DNA of 64,000 nt from Gnetum montanum (Eukaryota; Streptophyta; Gnetopsida; Gnetales; Gnetaceae): assembly GCA_015680685.1 (NCBI GenBank), contig MNCI01000270.1:1023874-1087873 (forward strand), read 5' to 3'. Positions within the stretch are counted from its first letter, which is position 1. Each line of letters opens with the position of its first letter. Made by a program: the position numbers and the translations under genes. The notes under the pieces were generated by a model. The model saw only the letters and a list, made by a program, of their open reading frames with translations, was not told the DNA's origin and did not search any database. Shown here piece by piece: positions 10,699 to 22,448 of this stretch.

Positions 10699-13600
10699 TC
10701 ATGAGTTATCTCCATTCGCATTGCCTTCACCGTTTTTCTCTACTTCATCCACTTGCGCATCGCTTTCTCCTATAAAGCCCCCTACCAACACCTCATTCCT
10801 TCCCTCCACGGGCCTCACACCTTTGTTGAGAGCTTGTATCCAAAAAGATAAAGTAGTTAGTAGGGACAACAAATGCGATAAATGATAGCTGTAGCAAAGC
10901 ATTAAAGTGACTAACCTGAGGGGAGCCTACATCGGTCACAAGAGGTAGCTGGTCTAGACTAAGCCTGAGACGATGCTCAATCTCCTCCATTGAAATATCC
11001 ATCCAATGCCTATCACTAGGTTCATCATTCACAGCGGAAACTTTCTCCCTTTCCAAAGTCATCTACTTTAGAGGTTCCCAGGAAAGAGAGGCTGTTGCGG
11101 TCTCTCCTGTAGGAAGGATCACCCCCAAGTCTGGAGATTTCGTGACCTTCACCTACTCTTTAAATTTGGCATAGGTCTCAGAAGCGTCGATGGCCTTCAC
11201 AAACATCTCGTACGAGAATGCCTCCACAGCAGCATCTTTATACAACCTTCGATGGGTTTCATTTTCTAGCTTGTATATATATTTGTAATCCCTCTGGGTC
11301 TTCCCCCATTCGAAGATCTTGGCACTAATGTCCTTCATATCTTGGCATTTCTGGACTAGCAAATCCATCTGCATCTGCTGTTTGATTATTTCGCAAGTGG
11401 ATTCTACATTCTAACGGATGATAGTCCAAAACCTAGCGTAGTCGTCTACAGTCCTTTGCAACTCAACAGGGTTAGGAATATGGTTTATGAGGAAATTGAT
11501 CCTCAATCTGAGGTTCTCTACCTCGGCGACCAGTTCCGCCTCTCTCTACTCATCCCTATGGACCCGTTTCCACAGGTCCTCGTTGGTACGTCTACATTCC
11601 CATAGAGAGCACGCTGAGTGCAAAAAAAATTTGTAAGCTTCATCAAATATACGATGAGACACTTCGGTCACATCAGACGAGAGTGTGGGCACTGCGCTAA
11701 TCTCCATAGGTCAAGTCGGGTCCCACTTAAGCCTAGAGGCTATTCAACGTAGAAAGCGTAATAATCACGTTAACATGACATAAATCAATACGTTCAAGAG
11801 TTTCAGCGTAGCAGCATGGGGGCTGTCAACACTCCTACTTACACGCACGAGGATCTGCTTGCTGAAGGTGTTTGATCATGTCATCAACAAGCCCCTAAAC
11901 AAACGTAAACTTGTCAGGAACTTCAGCCCATGACTCCGTCCGAGGTGGAGGAGGTCCTGAGACATTAGCAGTAGCATCTATTACACAATTAAGCATGTTA
12001 GTGATGGCTGAAATGGACTACAGTAGGGCACATCGAAAGCCTAAACTCACCAACATCTGACTGCTGTCTTGTTTCTTTCCAGTGCAAGACAATCATGATA
12101 GGTTTGGTAGAAGGCTCGGCCAAGTCCATAGAAACTCCTACCTCATGCGCTGGTGCTTTTCCTTTTAGGAGTGCAGCATCTTTTTTATTTTGGGGAGGCA
12201 CCTCTTTGTTGGTAGGAAGCGGCTCCCTGATAGCAAGAGCCCCTACCCTAGAGACAAGAGCTCCATTATTCCTAGACGGGGCCCTTTCTTCCAAATCTAG
12301 GGCCCCCGCCTCTTTATTTGTCACCCCCGTTCTGAGGGCTAACACTTCCTCGTTGTCTTCTTCTTCATCTTCTTCTTCTGCTTCCCACAAAAGGGTATAC
12401 ACACGACAAATCGAGATAGGTTAACTCAAACCTGATACCATGCTACAAAGCACTACCTAACTAAGCATAGAATAGCAGGCTCTAAATGCTCACCAATGGG
12501 GGGTTGCATTTGCCACAACTTGAACCGCAATCTTCATTCCTGTTCATGAGGGCTTTCCCTAGCAGTGGGAGGTCTCTTTCTCTACAACTCCGCGGGCACA
12601 GTCTTAGCCATGAGACATTCATCCTATGTCACGTTGCCAAGTATGGTAGGGGGGGGTCTCCACTATGCTGTCCTGGCCGCAAGCGCTACGAACTACCAAA
12701 CCTTTAGTCGTTACAAAAAACGAATCCCCGACCATCTCCGAGGAAGCCTAGGCTTGCATGGTCCGAAAGACATGTAGAATCCACAGCTTGAAAATCTAGT
12801 CACGATCTAGCTTGGACCAAACTTCATCCTCCTAGACCACCAGGAACTCCACGAAGTACTTTAAACAGTCTATGTAGAAAGTGTAGTGTATGTTAGAGCG
12901 GGACTCTGTTTGCTCACTAAGCCCCAAAATCTCACCCTGCAAACCACTACATAGGAACTCAGCCCAGTTATAACAAGCCCCTTCCTCCATGACTTCCTAC
13001 ATTACCCAAGCCTACTCAAGCCCCAAGACCTTCTCTTCGGTGAGTAGTTGAGGGAATGCACGGGCACAAAAGACTGGGTATATCCCCATGGCAGGACCGT
13101 CCTTAAGCTTGTCCATAGGGACCCCTTTACACTCCTTGGTGAGCCTCAGCACTCCTCGATATGCTACTTCTAGAGGGTCAACTCCTACTTGCCCTTCGAC
13201 ATCACATCGGTGCCATCAATGGGAACACCAAACAAATCTACAAATATCTGGTCATTGATGTCAATGACCACCCGCACACCCTACACGTACGTGCGATAGC
13301 GGCTCGCCTACCCAGAAAAGGAATTGACCAAGGAAAGCATCTTGAAAATAGGGATGCCCGGATTTAGTGCCATAAATAAATCCATAAGCCCAGCCATCCA
13401 GATTCTTCTAACCAAAGGACCAAGAGCCACTCGTTCTAGCCAGCTCTGGCTTGCCGATACTTCATCATATTTGAAATAGATGTTTCCCCCTTGCCTTTTG
13501 GCAGTCACCACCATCACCTCATGAAGCTTCTTCACTCCTACAGAAATGATCACGAAACATGCTTAGCATAAAAAAGAGAAGAAACTATGAAAAAACTTGA

Positions 13601-15065
13601 GCTCGCAGTCCTCACTTGTTAACCCACCAGGTCTATATGGTGAGGGGAATAGTGGGAGCTCAGCCACCAAGACTGCTTCGAGCGTAACTTGCTTAAAAGG
13701 TTCTCTCCACTCCTTGTCTAGCCAACCCTTCGTCCTGAAATTACAGTAGAAAGAGGCTAGTGTGTGTAGGTAGGAATGGTATCCTTCCCCACAATGAGTA
13801 ATCACACCCGCCTGCAGGCTCTTGGTAGAGGCAAATTCCTATAGGGCTATCTGTGCTGTGGCCAACTCGCCCAGCTGATCATGAATCTCTTCATCATCAA
13901 GATAGAACCTGGTGAAAAGCGCACGCTATTAACAATCGGCCAAGCATGGCGGATGTTGCACAACCAAGCAAAGTAAAGACATGAAACTCACCCGCCAATA
14001 TAGTAGACGGTCCCCTGTGGGTTTAGAAAGTACGTCGTCACATGATGCACAAGGTACAATGTGTTGTAAGGATGATAACACTGGTATTCTGGCATATCCC
14101 AGATCCAAGCCAAGCACCTCAACCTTGTGGAGTGTTGGGTAGATCCTCCTCCTATCCTGCTTATGGTCATGTCATCAAAAAGATATCTTAGGATGCCCCA
14201 ATTTGTCCCTGGCAGCAAAGCCTCTATTATGCTGGATGCTCGCGTCTCATCCTAGGAGGCCCAAACCATGAGACTAAACTGGTTGAGAAGGAATTGTAGG
14301 AAGTCTCGCGTCTTGTCCCTAAACCAAACCGCTTGATCTCCCAAATGTATTGAGGGAGGGGGAATGTTGGCCATAGGTCTGCCTACATGACATAAGACTC
14401 CTTCAAGATACAAAATGATCAATCTAGACCTTGGCCCTACCCTGCATGACAGAAACAACAAATATTGACATCAAATATGAACATAATACATGTGCAACAT
14501 AGCAATGCTTAGCCGACCATAAATGTAGCATAACATAATCCCTGTTCATCATAGCATAGCAAAGATGCAAAAGCCTAGCGTAGCAAGAACATGCAAGTAA
14601 CTTAGCATAGCAAAAAAATAACTAATAGCATGCCCAAACAAAAATACACACCTACGTCATACATAACCAAACCCTCCCGAGGGTTTTAATTCATAGCATG
14701 CCAAGGTTCAGCAACTTAAAGGACCCTGGTCTCGTAGTTGTGGTAGCTGCTGCGACAGCGATGGCCTTGCATGCAACCACAATGAGACCCTTGCACAACA
14801 ACGATGACCAAAAGAAAGAGAGACCGCAACAACACAAAAGCCAAAACAACACGGTCATAGAAAATACAAGTAGCAAAACAAATGAGATACAAAGCCAGCG
14901 TAGAAAATGGCAGAAGGTGCAAGGAGAAAAGAATGGAGGAGACATAAAAAATCACTGAGTCAACAGTATGCCCTCCTGTGCCGAAACGCGCACCCGTGGC
15001 CCACCCCTCAGAGTCTTCTTCATCTCCCCAACCTTCGTGAGCACCAACTAAGTCTTAGGAGCCAT
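10699..15065 (-). pseudogene. Antisense FCP1-like spliced gene of element A
   Basis: Lies opposite to gag/pol. Likely ATG at 15,065, TGA at 10,699-10,701. Exon 2 is 14,441-13,992 (450 nt), bounded by an ATGCAG acceptor and GTGAGT donor; intron 2 is 13,991-13,909 (83 bp, CACCAG acceptor). Exon 2 is open except for one TAG and shows the FCP1/NIF fold order: LIILYLEGVLCHV, then VWFRDKTRDFLQFLL, FSLMVWAS, WIWDMPEYQCYHPYNTLYL and NPQGTVYY. The nucleophile Asp of the DXDGT/V motif is Tyr here. Exon 3 continues with LDDEEIHDQLGEL. Exon 4 includes MDLFMALNPGIPIFKMLSLV near 13,390. An acidic exon (about 12,070-12,395) and a coiled-coil exon with KTQRDYKYIYKLENETHRR (near 11,290) follow, and the last exon ends GEGNANGDNS. 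The protein is clearly diverged from the copies in B and G, but exon structure is kept. Exon 1 beyond the first codons does not align well. Some stops are present, so this copy is probably dead. Confidence 0.82.
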
Positions 15066-16061
15066 AGTCTTGCTTGCAGATTTATGACCTTCGTCTTAGA
15101 AATTCACCTCAATAATGGATTAACACAGTGACTCCACACCCTGAGGTCCCCGAAGTGCTCTGACAAGGATCATGTGCTTCTAGGGCGAAAATGGTGAAAT
15201 TACCAAGATTCAATCCCTATTTATGGTAGTAATAGCAAAATGAGGAAACTTTCTTTCTCTCTCCCCAATTAAGATAGGGCACGACGTGGGGCATAGCATG
15301 CTCACCACGACATCACGACACTATTAGCATCTAAACCTCAGCACACTTCAAGTTAGTTACTCACCTTCTCGAAGAAAAAAATAATATGATAATATTTATT
15401 TTTGATTAAAGGTCCAAAAAGACCTTAAACTAACAAACCCGACATGATTACGCTCCTTAGGACTCGAAGACAGCAATTTCGACTTGTAATGGCCACAGTC
15501 TACAATGACGTTAAACTAGTTATGCTTCTTACATCAACAGTCACCTAGCGTGCTTTGACATAGGCAGTAACATATTCCCTAACAGTTTCATGCCTTCATT
15601 CTCGCATTGGCCACCCGATACATCTTGTACTCACAATTTCATTTCTTTTATCATTATTTAGCACATCAAGACTTTGCATGTCACAATATGGCAATCCAAA
15701 ATGACATTAAACTAGTAGTTTGGCATCCACATACAACTTCACACTTTACATCGAACAATGTCTATATCTTCAACAATTCTAGATTCTTGTGCCTGGGCGG
15801 TACGCCACAACCTTAAGCTAGTGAACTCTCAATCTTTACATTGCCTTATTTAGCAAGTTGCATCTCGATGTTGCTTTGCATATTTATGTTTCACACAATC
15901 TTTGATGACCCTTACCCAGGCTTTCATCTTATGATGGTAGGTCAAGCAAGAGATGGAAACCCACCATGCCCTATCCATGCCTCTAATATTAACAAGGCCA
16001 TAAGGCAAGCTCACAAGATAGTTAAACCCTGACGCTATCAACTGGGGGTCGATTATGATTA
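15066..16061. other. Antisense promoter region and deletion-side spacer (element A)
   Basis: On the minus strand, CATAAATAGGG (15,214-15,225) sits about 150 bp before the antisense ATG. Further right (15,400-15,790) are decayed junction-array units, for example GGTCCAAAAAGACCTTAAAC at about 15,410. No plus-strand coding is seen until the pre-RT remnant at 16,062. Confidence 0.6.
15214..15225 (-). promoter_or_regulatory. TATA box of the antisense gene, element A
   Basis: Reads ACCATAAATAGGGATT on the minus strand, about 150 bp upstream of ATG 15,065. It matches the TATAAATAGGG boxes of the B and G copies in sequence and spacing. Confidence 0.65.
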
Positions 16062-17239
16062 ATACTATAGAAAACTTAGAAGCACCCCCGAATTGGCCCA
16101 GACACCTGGTCCATGCTCTAGATTTAAAGGCCTACAATGGGATATTGCTAGCCTACGTAGGTGGTGAGCAGGCACAGAAGGTAGTTAATGAGGTTCATGA
16201 AGGGCTATGCAGTGGACACATAGCACCTAGGGCTATGGTAGCGAAAATCATATGCCTAGGATATTATTGGCCCTACATGGAGCGCGACTGCCTGTCGAAA
16301 ATTAAGACGTGTGACACATGCCAGAGATATGAAAATCTCATACACATAGCACCTACAAACCTGCACCCAACACAAATTATGTGGCCTTTCCAATGATGGG
16401 GACTAGACCTCATAGGGCCCATCACGCCTAAGTCTTTCGTAGGGCATAGCTTCATTATCACTACCATAGAGTATTTTACTAAGTGGGTGGAAGCTATTCC
16501 CCTGAGGAAAACAACATCCCAACAAATATTCCACTTCATCCTCGATAACATCGTGACTAGGTTTGGGCTTCCGATGACTATTGTGACCAACAATGGATCA
16601 TAGTTCAGCAGTAAGGAAACATGGGCCTTCTATAGCGACCTAGGCATTAAATAATCATTTTCTTCCCCTTACTATCCATAGCCAAATGGGCAGGCGGAGG
16701 CTACAAATAAGTCCATCATCAACTTGCTGAAGCAGATGCTTAACAATAGCAAGAGGTGGTGCCACAAGCAAATACTCTACGTCCTCTGGGCCTATCGAAC
16801 GACTTGCAAAACCATGACAAGTAAGACCCCTTATAGTCTCGTTTATGGATTTGAAGTTGTGTTGCATCTTGAGTTGTAGGTATCCTCACTTCGGATGATC
16901 CTATCCAATGCCATGAGTGAAGCCTAGAACAACGAATCACGAACCATCAACCTTGACTCAGTGGAGAAGGAACGCATGCAGACACTAAGACGAATACAGC
17001 ACTATCTGAATAAACAACAGCAAAAGCACCATGCAGACCCACATCAACAGCTAGTGCAGAAGGGAGACCTCATCCTCAAGGCCATCTGTGAGCATGTAAG
17101 TAAGTTCTTAGCCAGGTGGAAAGGTCCTTACGTAGTCGCTAAAGACTTTGGGAATGGAGCCTTCAAATTGGTAGACATGGACGGCAACGAGTTCTCCAAC
17201 CCAATGAACCACATGTACCTCAAGCTGTACTACGTCTGA
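16062..17239 (+). pseudogene. pol: Element A pol remnant: pre-RT stub fused to integrase
   Basis: The first ~25 codons (IENLEAPPNWPRHLVHALDL) match the segment just before RT in B and G. At about 16,138 the reading passes directly into integrase, so RT and both RNase H domains were removed in one deletion. Integrase shows the H-H-C-C zinc region (HEGLCSGH...CDTCQ), the first catalytic Asp in LDLIGPI, NNG where the second catalytic Asp belongs (Asp to Asn), and the Glu in NGQAEATNKS. The C-terminal part has FLARWKGPYVVAKDF and ends NHMYLKLYYV before TGA 17,237. Several TAG stops are present. No chromodomain follows. It cannot be active without RT from elsewhere, and its integrase triad is broken. 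Confidence 0.87.
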
Positions 17240-17540
17240 GGCAAGTTGATAGCACTAAGCACCATCTGCTATGATGATAAACTGGCAGTCGCACCAGGCA
17301 GCGTCCACAATGACCATAAACTAGCAACACCGAACAGCATCTGCTACAACGATAAACTGGCAACAACCGTCCTTCACGACATAAAACTAGCATTGTTAGT
17401 CCACTATGACTATAAAATGGCATCGCACATCTGCCATGACATAAAACTAGCATGTATGGTCTACTAGGACCTCAAACCAACACAGTGGTCCACTAGGATC
17501 CTAAACCAGCACACGGTCTACCAAGACCTTAAACTAGGTT
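17240..17540 (+). repeat. Junction tandem array after integrase (element A)
   Basis: About nine units of 30-35 bp following the consensus (GGTC)TRCTANGACC-TTAAACTAGCA. The last ones (for example GGTCTACCAAGACCTTAAAC near 17,515) keep the GGTC-N6-GACC inverted repeat. The earlier ones have drifted to ATGACATAAAACTAGCA. Confidence 0.8.
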
Positions 17541-18520
17541 CACGTCGCATCCTCAATATGCACCATCACCAAATACACGTTGAACAAAAAGGCATGATAC
17601 CAGCACATAGGTGGGACATCACTGCTCTAGGGTGTAGTTCTCGACACAAGAAGAACATGGTCTAGGGCATACGCACTGCCACCTTCAGTGTCATGCTGAT
17701 CCTTCGAAGATGTCGTACGATGTCACACGGACCCTTCGAACCTACCATCACCACGGCCCATCACCCTAATGGTAGTTCTCAGGCCCGTTCCTGCTTCTGA
17801 GGTGCTAACAATATTGTGGCCTAGCCACAATATTGTTGCACTTTGGTTCCCTGCCAAGGTTTTAGCTCACGCAATGTTCAGCTATGTGGTAGCTGATCCC
17901 ATAGCTGAACTGAGCATGCATTCCTTTGGCAGGGATTCTAGTGCATCTATGTCCCTGGTGCCTTGGGGACCAGCTCCCCCCACAACCAGTGTTGTTAAGA
18001 CCACTGCTGGCCTCCCTGCTTTGGGCATCTCACACCAGTGACGGTGCCCAAGTGTAACAACAATGCTAACAGCCCACAAGAAATCATCCCCGCAGACGCA
18101 TCCTCCTATAGCAGTAAAGGCTACAGTGTCGCAAAGTGAGTGCCTCGACTAACATGGTTTTTTGAGAGTGCAGATTTTGGCATGCACGTAACATAGCTCA
18201 CCATGTGGAAGGCTTCAATAGGTAGGTTAGAACCCTCCATGGATGTAATATAGCTCATTCTACAGAGGGGACACCTACCTACAAGAGCTTGAAGAACAAC
18301 GCCAACCAGAGATGAAAATGCAAACGAGCCCCTCATAGCACTCCAACAAGGGACTCGGCTAAACATCATCTCTACTCTCTACCTTAACCTCTGCAAAATC
18401 AATGTACCATCCTCAAACATGGCCAAGCGATAGCCTCAACATTTCTCCTACTACGGTGTTTCATATTCTTTACCGACGTCCATCGAGCTTGTTCTCCAGA
18501 TGTTGACAAATAGGGGCCAA
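17541..18520 (+). other. Element A 3' UTR with hairpins and polypurine tract
   Basis: Noncoding. It contains a perfect 14-bp stem with a CTA loop (17,807-17,837) and a second nested structure: outer arms CCCTGCCAAGG/CCTTTGGCAGGG around 17,850 and 17,925-17,936, inner arms GTTCAGCTATG/CATAGCTGAAC at 17,876-17,886 and 17,900-17,910. The polypurine tract ACAAATAGGGGCCAA ends at 18,520, directly before the 3' LTR. Confidence 0.7.
17807..17837 (+). promoter_or_regulatory. Perfect hairpin in the 3' UTR of element A
   Basis: Arms AACAATATTGTGGC and GCCACAATATTGTT pair completely around a CTA loop. The same core (ATTGTGGC-CTA-GCCACAAT, read in the element's sense direction) is in element B at 21,569-21,587, so it predates the split of the two copies. 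It could be an RNA signal for packaging, dimerisation or 3'-end formation; the role is not shown by sequence. Confidence 0.6.
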
Positions 18521-20322
18521 TGAAACACCCTAAAAAATGCGGGGTCATCCTGGCCTCACCAGGCTCTTGCAGTCCACACAACACCATGGCAGTTCATCGG
18601 GAGAAGAACATTCTGAGTCTAAGATGGCCAGTTCAGCAAATTTTCTACTTTGGGCATGGACGGGTTCCGTACCAACCTGCCCGCCCACCAAAGTAGCCTG
18701 AACAGCTGACAGCCTGCTCAGAAATGGTGTGCAGAATTGACAACAGTATCCTCGGTGCACAAAAAATAGTTTAGCAAGTTTTCTAAGTCACAAATCCTGC
18801 TATGCTATGCTATGATATGTAGCGTAGCAAGCTTCAGAAAACAATGGCTGAACGAAATGCTACACTACACAATGCCACACAGCATAGCATAGCAACAACT
18901 TCACTACTCGCTCCCCTCACCCAACTTCAAGTTCTGCAATGATGTCTCTTTTCGCCAGGAAGCAGCAGACCATGTTTGCTGCTATGCTACACTGAGCTAC
19001 ATGGCACAGCAAGGCGTAGCAATCCTGCGGAAGGGACAGAAGCTAGTTCGAAAGGTGAAATCAACAAAGTTCGCAAAACTTTCATCGTAGGAAAATGGGT
19101 TGCAAATTAGTAAAACTGTCGCGATTAAGGCCATTCGCTACGCTATGCTATGCTACGTAGCATAGCATCACGTAACATGTACGTGACATATGGCAAGATG
19201 CACGGTAAGATGCTACGCCACACCAAGCAAGCCATGTCATAAAGCACAACACGGCATGCAGGTGGTCATGTGACATCAATGCACTCCACCTAATCAAACC
19301 GTTGGCACACGTCTCTAGGAGCTGATGGCGTAGTTGCGACGTAGTAGGATCGAAGTTATTGCATGGTAGGCTCACATCGCAATGGTCTTGTAAGCCCAAC
19401 GGTCACAGATGGCCTGAGTAACGCTAGTGAGGTAACACAAGTCTATGGCACGTAGCATTCAAATGGTCCCTTTTGCTTACCTTCAGCCCTATAAATATCC
19501 CGGCAAACAGCACACAAAAGGTCCAAAAAAATTTTCTTGGCTAAAAAAAAGAGAAAGGTACCTACAATTTGGCAAAAGAAAAGAAAAAGCCAGCAATCTG
19601 TAAAGTTAGAAATTTCAAAAGGGGGTTCGCATCCTCCTTGCCAGCGTTGTAACAATCATACCCATCTGTTTAACACTATAAAAAAAGAACCTCTCCCAGC
19701 TGGCATAAGGTCCCGATCTTCATTCTACCACCTTGGTAAGATCCCGCATTATTTGTATGTGAATTCCATGCCCAAGCACATAGCTCTTTCTACTTCCTGG
19801 CATGCTTCAGTTACCCTTGGAACTTCTGCACTCCATCACACTGTGCAGCCGATTGTATCCACCGTGACTGAACGGATTTGTAGCTCTGAAGCAGTGCATG
19901 TTTCTAACCGTATCTTACTTGACCTCTCATTTATTGTCTAGCTTTCTTGCATTATTTTCTATCTTATTTACCTTCAAGCATCATCTCATATTACTACCGC
20001 ATTTACATTTCTCATGTTCAACATCACTTCATATTACCATTGCATCTCTACTTTATTCATTATTTCACTTTATTGTTGCATTTTTATAGTCTCTTTCTTT
20101 TTCTGCTGTATCTACCCTTAAGCACTATCTCATAATCCATACAATTTATATTGCAAAAGGCTATATTGACACTGATGTAAGTCCCTTCCTAATTGAGCAG
20201 ACCATTCAGAGCACCCCGTGTTCGTACACACCCAGCACCACCCTCCCACAGGCATGGGGTTGGAACTGTTGTGTCCGTCAACCCCGATGTTCTTCCAGCC
20301 GCCGACATTTTTGGTCACTACA
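18521..20322 (+). repeat. Element A 3' LTR
   Basis: Starts TGAAACACCC after the polypurine tract and ends GGTCACTACA. It matches the 5' LTR throughout, with a TATA box at 19,490-19,498. Directly after it, the interrupted LTR of element B resumes. Confidence 0.93.
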
Positions 20323-20462
20323 TATTGTGCTAAAGAGCATAGTAGACATGCCCAGACACAAATTTATAGGCATTAGGACTTCTAGGGTGTCCAGCTATTT
20401 GCATGACCTAGCATGACACCACACTTGGAAAATCATGAGAGCCCAGAATTGATGGTGTTTTA
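20323..20462 (-). repeat. Element B 3' LTR, remaining part
   Basis: Matches 37,885-38,021, the outer end of B's other LTR (shared GAGCATAG.AGACA and AAATTGATGGTGTTTTA). With 1,901-3,942 it restores a full-length LTR when element A is removed. Confidence 0.9.
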
Positions 20463-21890
20463 GTGGCCCCTCTTTGTCAATGTCTGGAGGATTTACCTGA
20501 GAGAAGTCAACAAAGAATACAAAACACCATGATGAACAGAACACCAACACCATTTTTTAGTGCCTACTTAGATGATTCTTTGCTATGTTTGAGAGTGCTC
20601 AAAGAGTGATGTAAGATAGAGGAAAAGGAATATGTTTGAGGAAATTGGGTCACGGATAAAATGTAGGATGCGACACCATAAGAACTATTGCCATAGTATG
20701 ATCCCTCGTCGGTGTGCTTATGAGGGAATCAACATGCATAGGTGTCTTTTCCCTTTGGATTTTGACCCCTTATCAAAATGCTTAGAGCTGATCGATCCAA
20801 GGTTGAGATGGTTGCAAAGTGAAAATTGTGCCATTTTGACTTGGCCAGCTTTTTTTTTTGAAGAAATTTGCACACCCATATCCATTCATGGCCAACCATG
20901 TTGTCATTGTAGGACAAGTGTTTCCTCCTCGGGACAAGTTTTGTTACATCCATGTGAGGCTTTAACCAGCCTACATAGGCTTCCCATAGGATGAGTTATG
21001 TTACGTCCATCATGGGCTTAGTGGTTGAGCATGGGAAAGGGTTACATGTGAATTGGAGAAGATTGCGAAAAAGAAGTTAGAACTTATAAGGATAGGGAAT
21101 AGAGGTTAGGTTTGCTGAAGGGATAGTAGGATTTACACTCTTACGTAGCTAGGCCAATCGAAGTGGGCACTTTGGAATAATGAATTATCTTGCTCTAGTG
21201 GTGAAATGCATTCTTGAATGAAACCAACTTGGCAAACACAATAGAGAGAAAACTAGAAAAAACAACCATCATGTGAAGTGAGGGAAAAGTCCTATCTGCT
21301 TGGGACACTGCTAGGGTGAAAAGTGTTTTTTTTGACATGTGTGATGTCCAAAGTAGGAAGGCCAATGTAGGCTTTGGTAGTGGTAGGCTAGAAAGGTTCA
21401 ATGGCCATGCCAGAGATGAGCACTAAAGAGGCTAGGAGCAATGGTGATGTGAGTGCTCAGGGATCCTTACCAAAGGCAATAGCCAAGAAGTCCAACTGCA
21501 AGGTGAGAAGCTTAATAGCTAAATGCTTTTTTAGAATCTAATGATGCTGAGGGCTGGAAGATGGCAGCATTGTGGCTAGGCCACAATACTTTTGGAACTC
21601 CAATAGGGGGTGTTGATGGTGGGCACTATGACCAAACTGATTGGTAATGATGGTGGTAGCTCCAGAAGGTCAGCAAGATGCCAGATGACATCTGTAGAAG
21701 ATCAGAAAGATGCTTGGGACAATGACATTGCAAATGTCCCAGAGGATTTTTTCTTAGCAGCGTGAACTTCATTCTAGGATTTCAACATCCCAACCCATCT
21801 TACAAGGGGAACTAGTGATGGAGGATCAAAAACATGCTTTCTTACTTGTTCGCAAGATCACATGTGTTGGATCAGATATGTTGCCTTGTG
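20463..21890 (-). other. Element B 3' UTR and polypurine tract
   Basis: Noncoding. On the minus strand the end reads ACATTGACAAAGAGGGGCCAC, the polypurine tract just before the 3' LTR. Segments such as TTCCCATAGGATGAGTTATG (20,979) are shared with element E (49,156), so this is a conserved 3' UTR. A hairpin with ATTGTGGC/GCCACAAT arms is at 21,569-21,587. No coding frame is convincing. Confidence 0.7.
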
Positions 21891-22410
21891 AACCCCATTT
21901 TAAGTCCTGATAGACCATTGAATGTGCTAGTTTAAGGTCCCAGCAGACCGTGGTCCCAGTTTAAGATCCAGAAAGACAATGCTATGCTAGTTTAAGGTCC
22001 TAATAGACCGTAGTGCTAGTTTAATGTTGTAGCAAATGAGTGATGGCCAGTTTAAGGTCATAGTGGACCATGCTATGGGTCCCAGTTTTGTGTCATGGCC
22101 CAAAGACATGCTATGCCAATTTAACATCATGGCAAACAAGTTGTGCTAGTTTTATGTCATAGCAAATGAGTTGTGCCAGTTTTACATCATAGCGGATGAG
22201 CTATGCCAGTTTTACATCATAGTGGATAAGTTGTGCCAATTTTACATCACAGAGAATGAGTTGTGCCAGTTTTACATCATAGAAGATGATATGTGCCAGT
22301 TTTACATCATAGTGGATGATTTGTGCCAATTTTACATCATATCAAATGAGTTGTGCTAGGTTTACATCATAGTGGATGAGTTCTGCTAGTTTTACATCAT
22401 AGCGGACAAG
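21891..22410 (-). repeat. Junction tandem array after integrase (element B)
   Basis: The left half has units of 29-35 bp with TTTAAGGTC-N6-GACC. The right half (22,141-22,410) is nine units of exactly 30 bp, built on GCCAGTTTTACATCATAGCGGATGAGTT. It lies between the integrase stop and the 3' UTR, as in A and E. A 10-residue repeat can be translated from it, but only because 30 is divisible by three. Confidence 0.9.
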
Positions 22411-22448
22411 CTACTTATCTTGCTTTATATTTGGTGCAATATTGCATG

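Larger units (their letters stand above)
3943..20322 (+). mobile_element. Element A: Tat-like Ty3/gypsy element, plus strand, RT-deleted
   Basis: A 16.4 kb element with two matching LTRs (1,791 and 1,802 bp), a primer-binding site, a leader with internal repeats, gag, protease, the antisense gene on the minus strand, integrase, a tandem array, a structured 3' UTR and a polypurine tract. RT and both RNase H domains are missing through an internal deletion near 16,138. It sits inside the 3' LTR of element B, so it is the youngest element here. A clear target duplication is not visible: the left flank reads GACAA and the right flank TATTG. The undisturbed site (37,875-37,895) suggests a few bases were altered at the junction. 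Confidence 0.92.

Noticed and set aside
17101-17239. Chromodomain after integrase
   Set aside because: The tail ends a few residues after the GPYVV...YLKLYYV region, as in non-chromoviral Ty3 elements.
22171-22359. Open frame with a 10-residue repeat (LCQFYIIxDE)
   Set aside because: It is a by-product of nine exact 30-bp tandem units; the neighbouring arrays in A and E do not keep a frame.
22141-22410. Possible CRISPR-like array (regular 30-bp period)
   Set aside because: There is no repeat/unique-spacer alternation, no cas genes, and the context is a plant retrotransposon.
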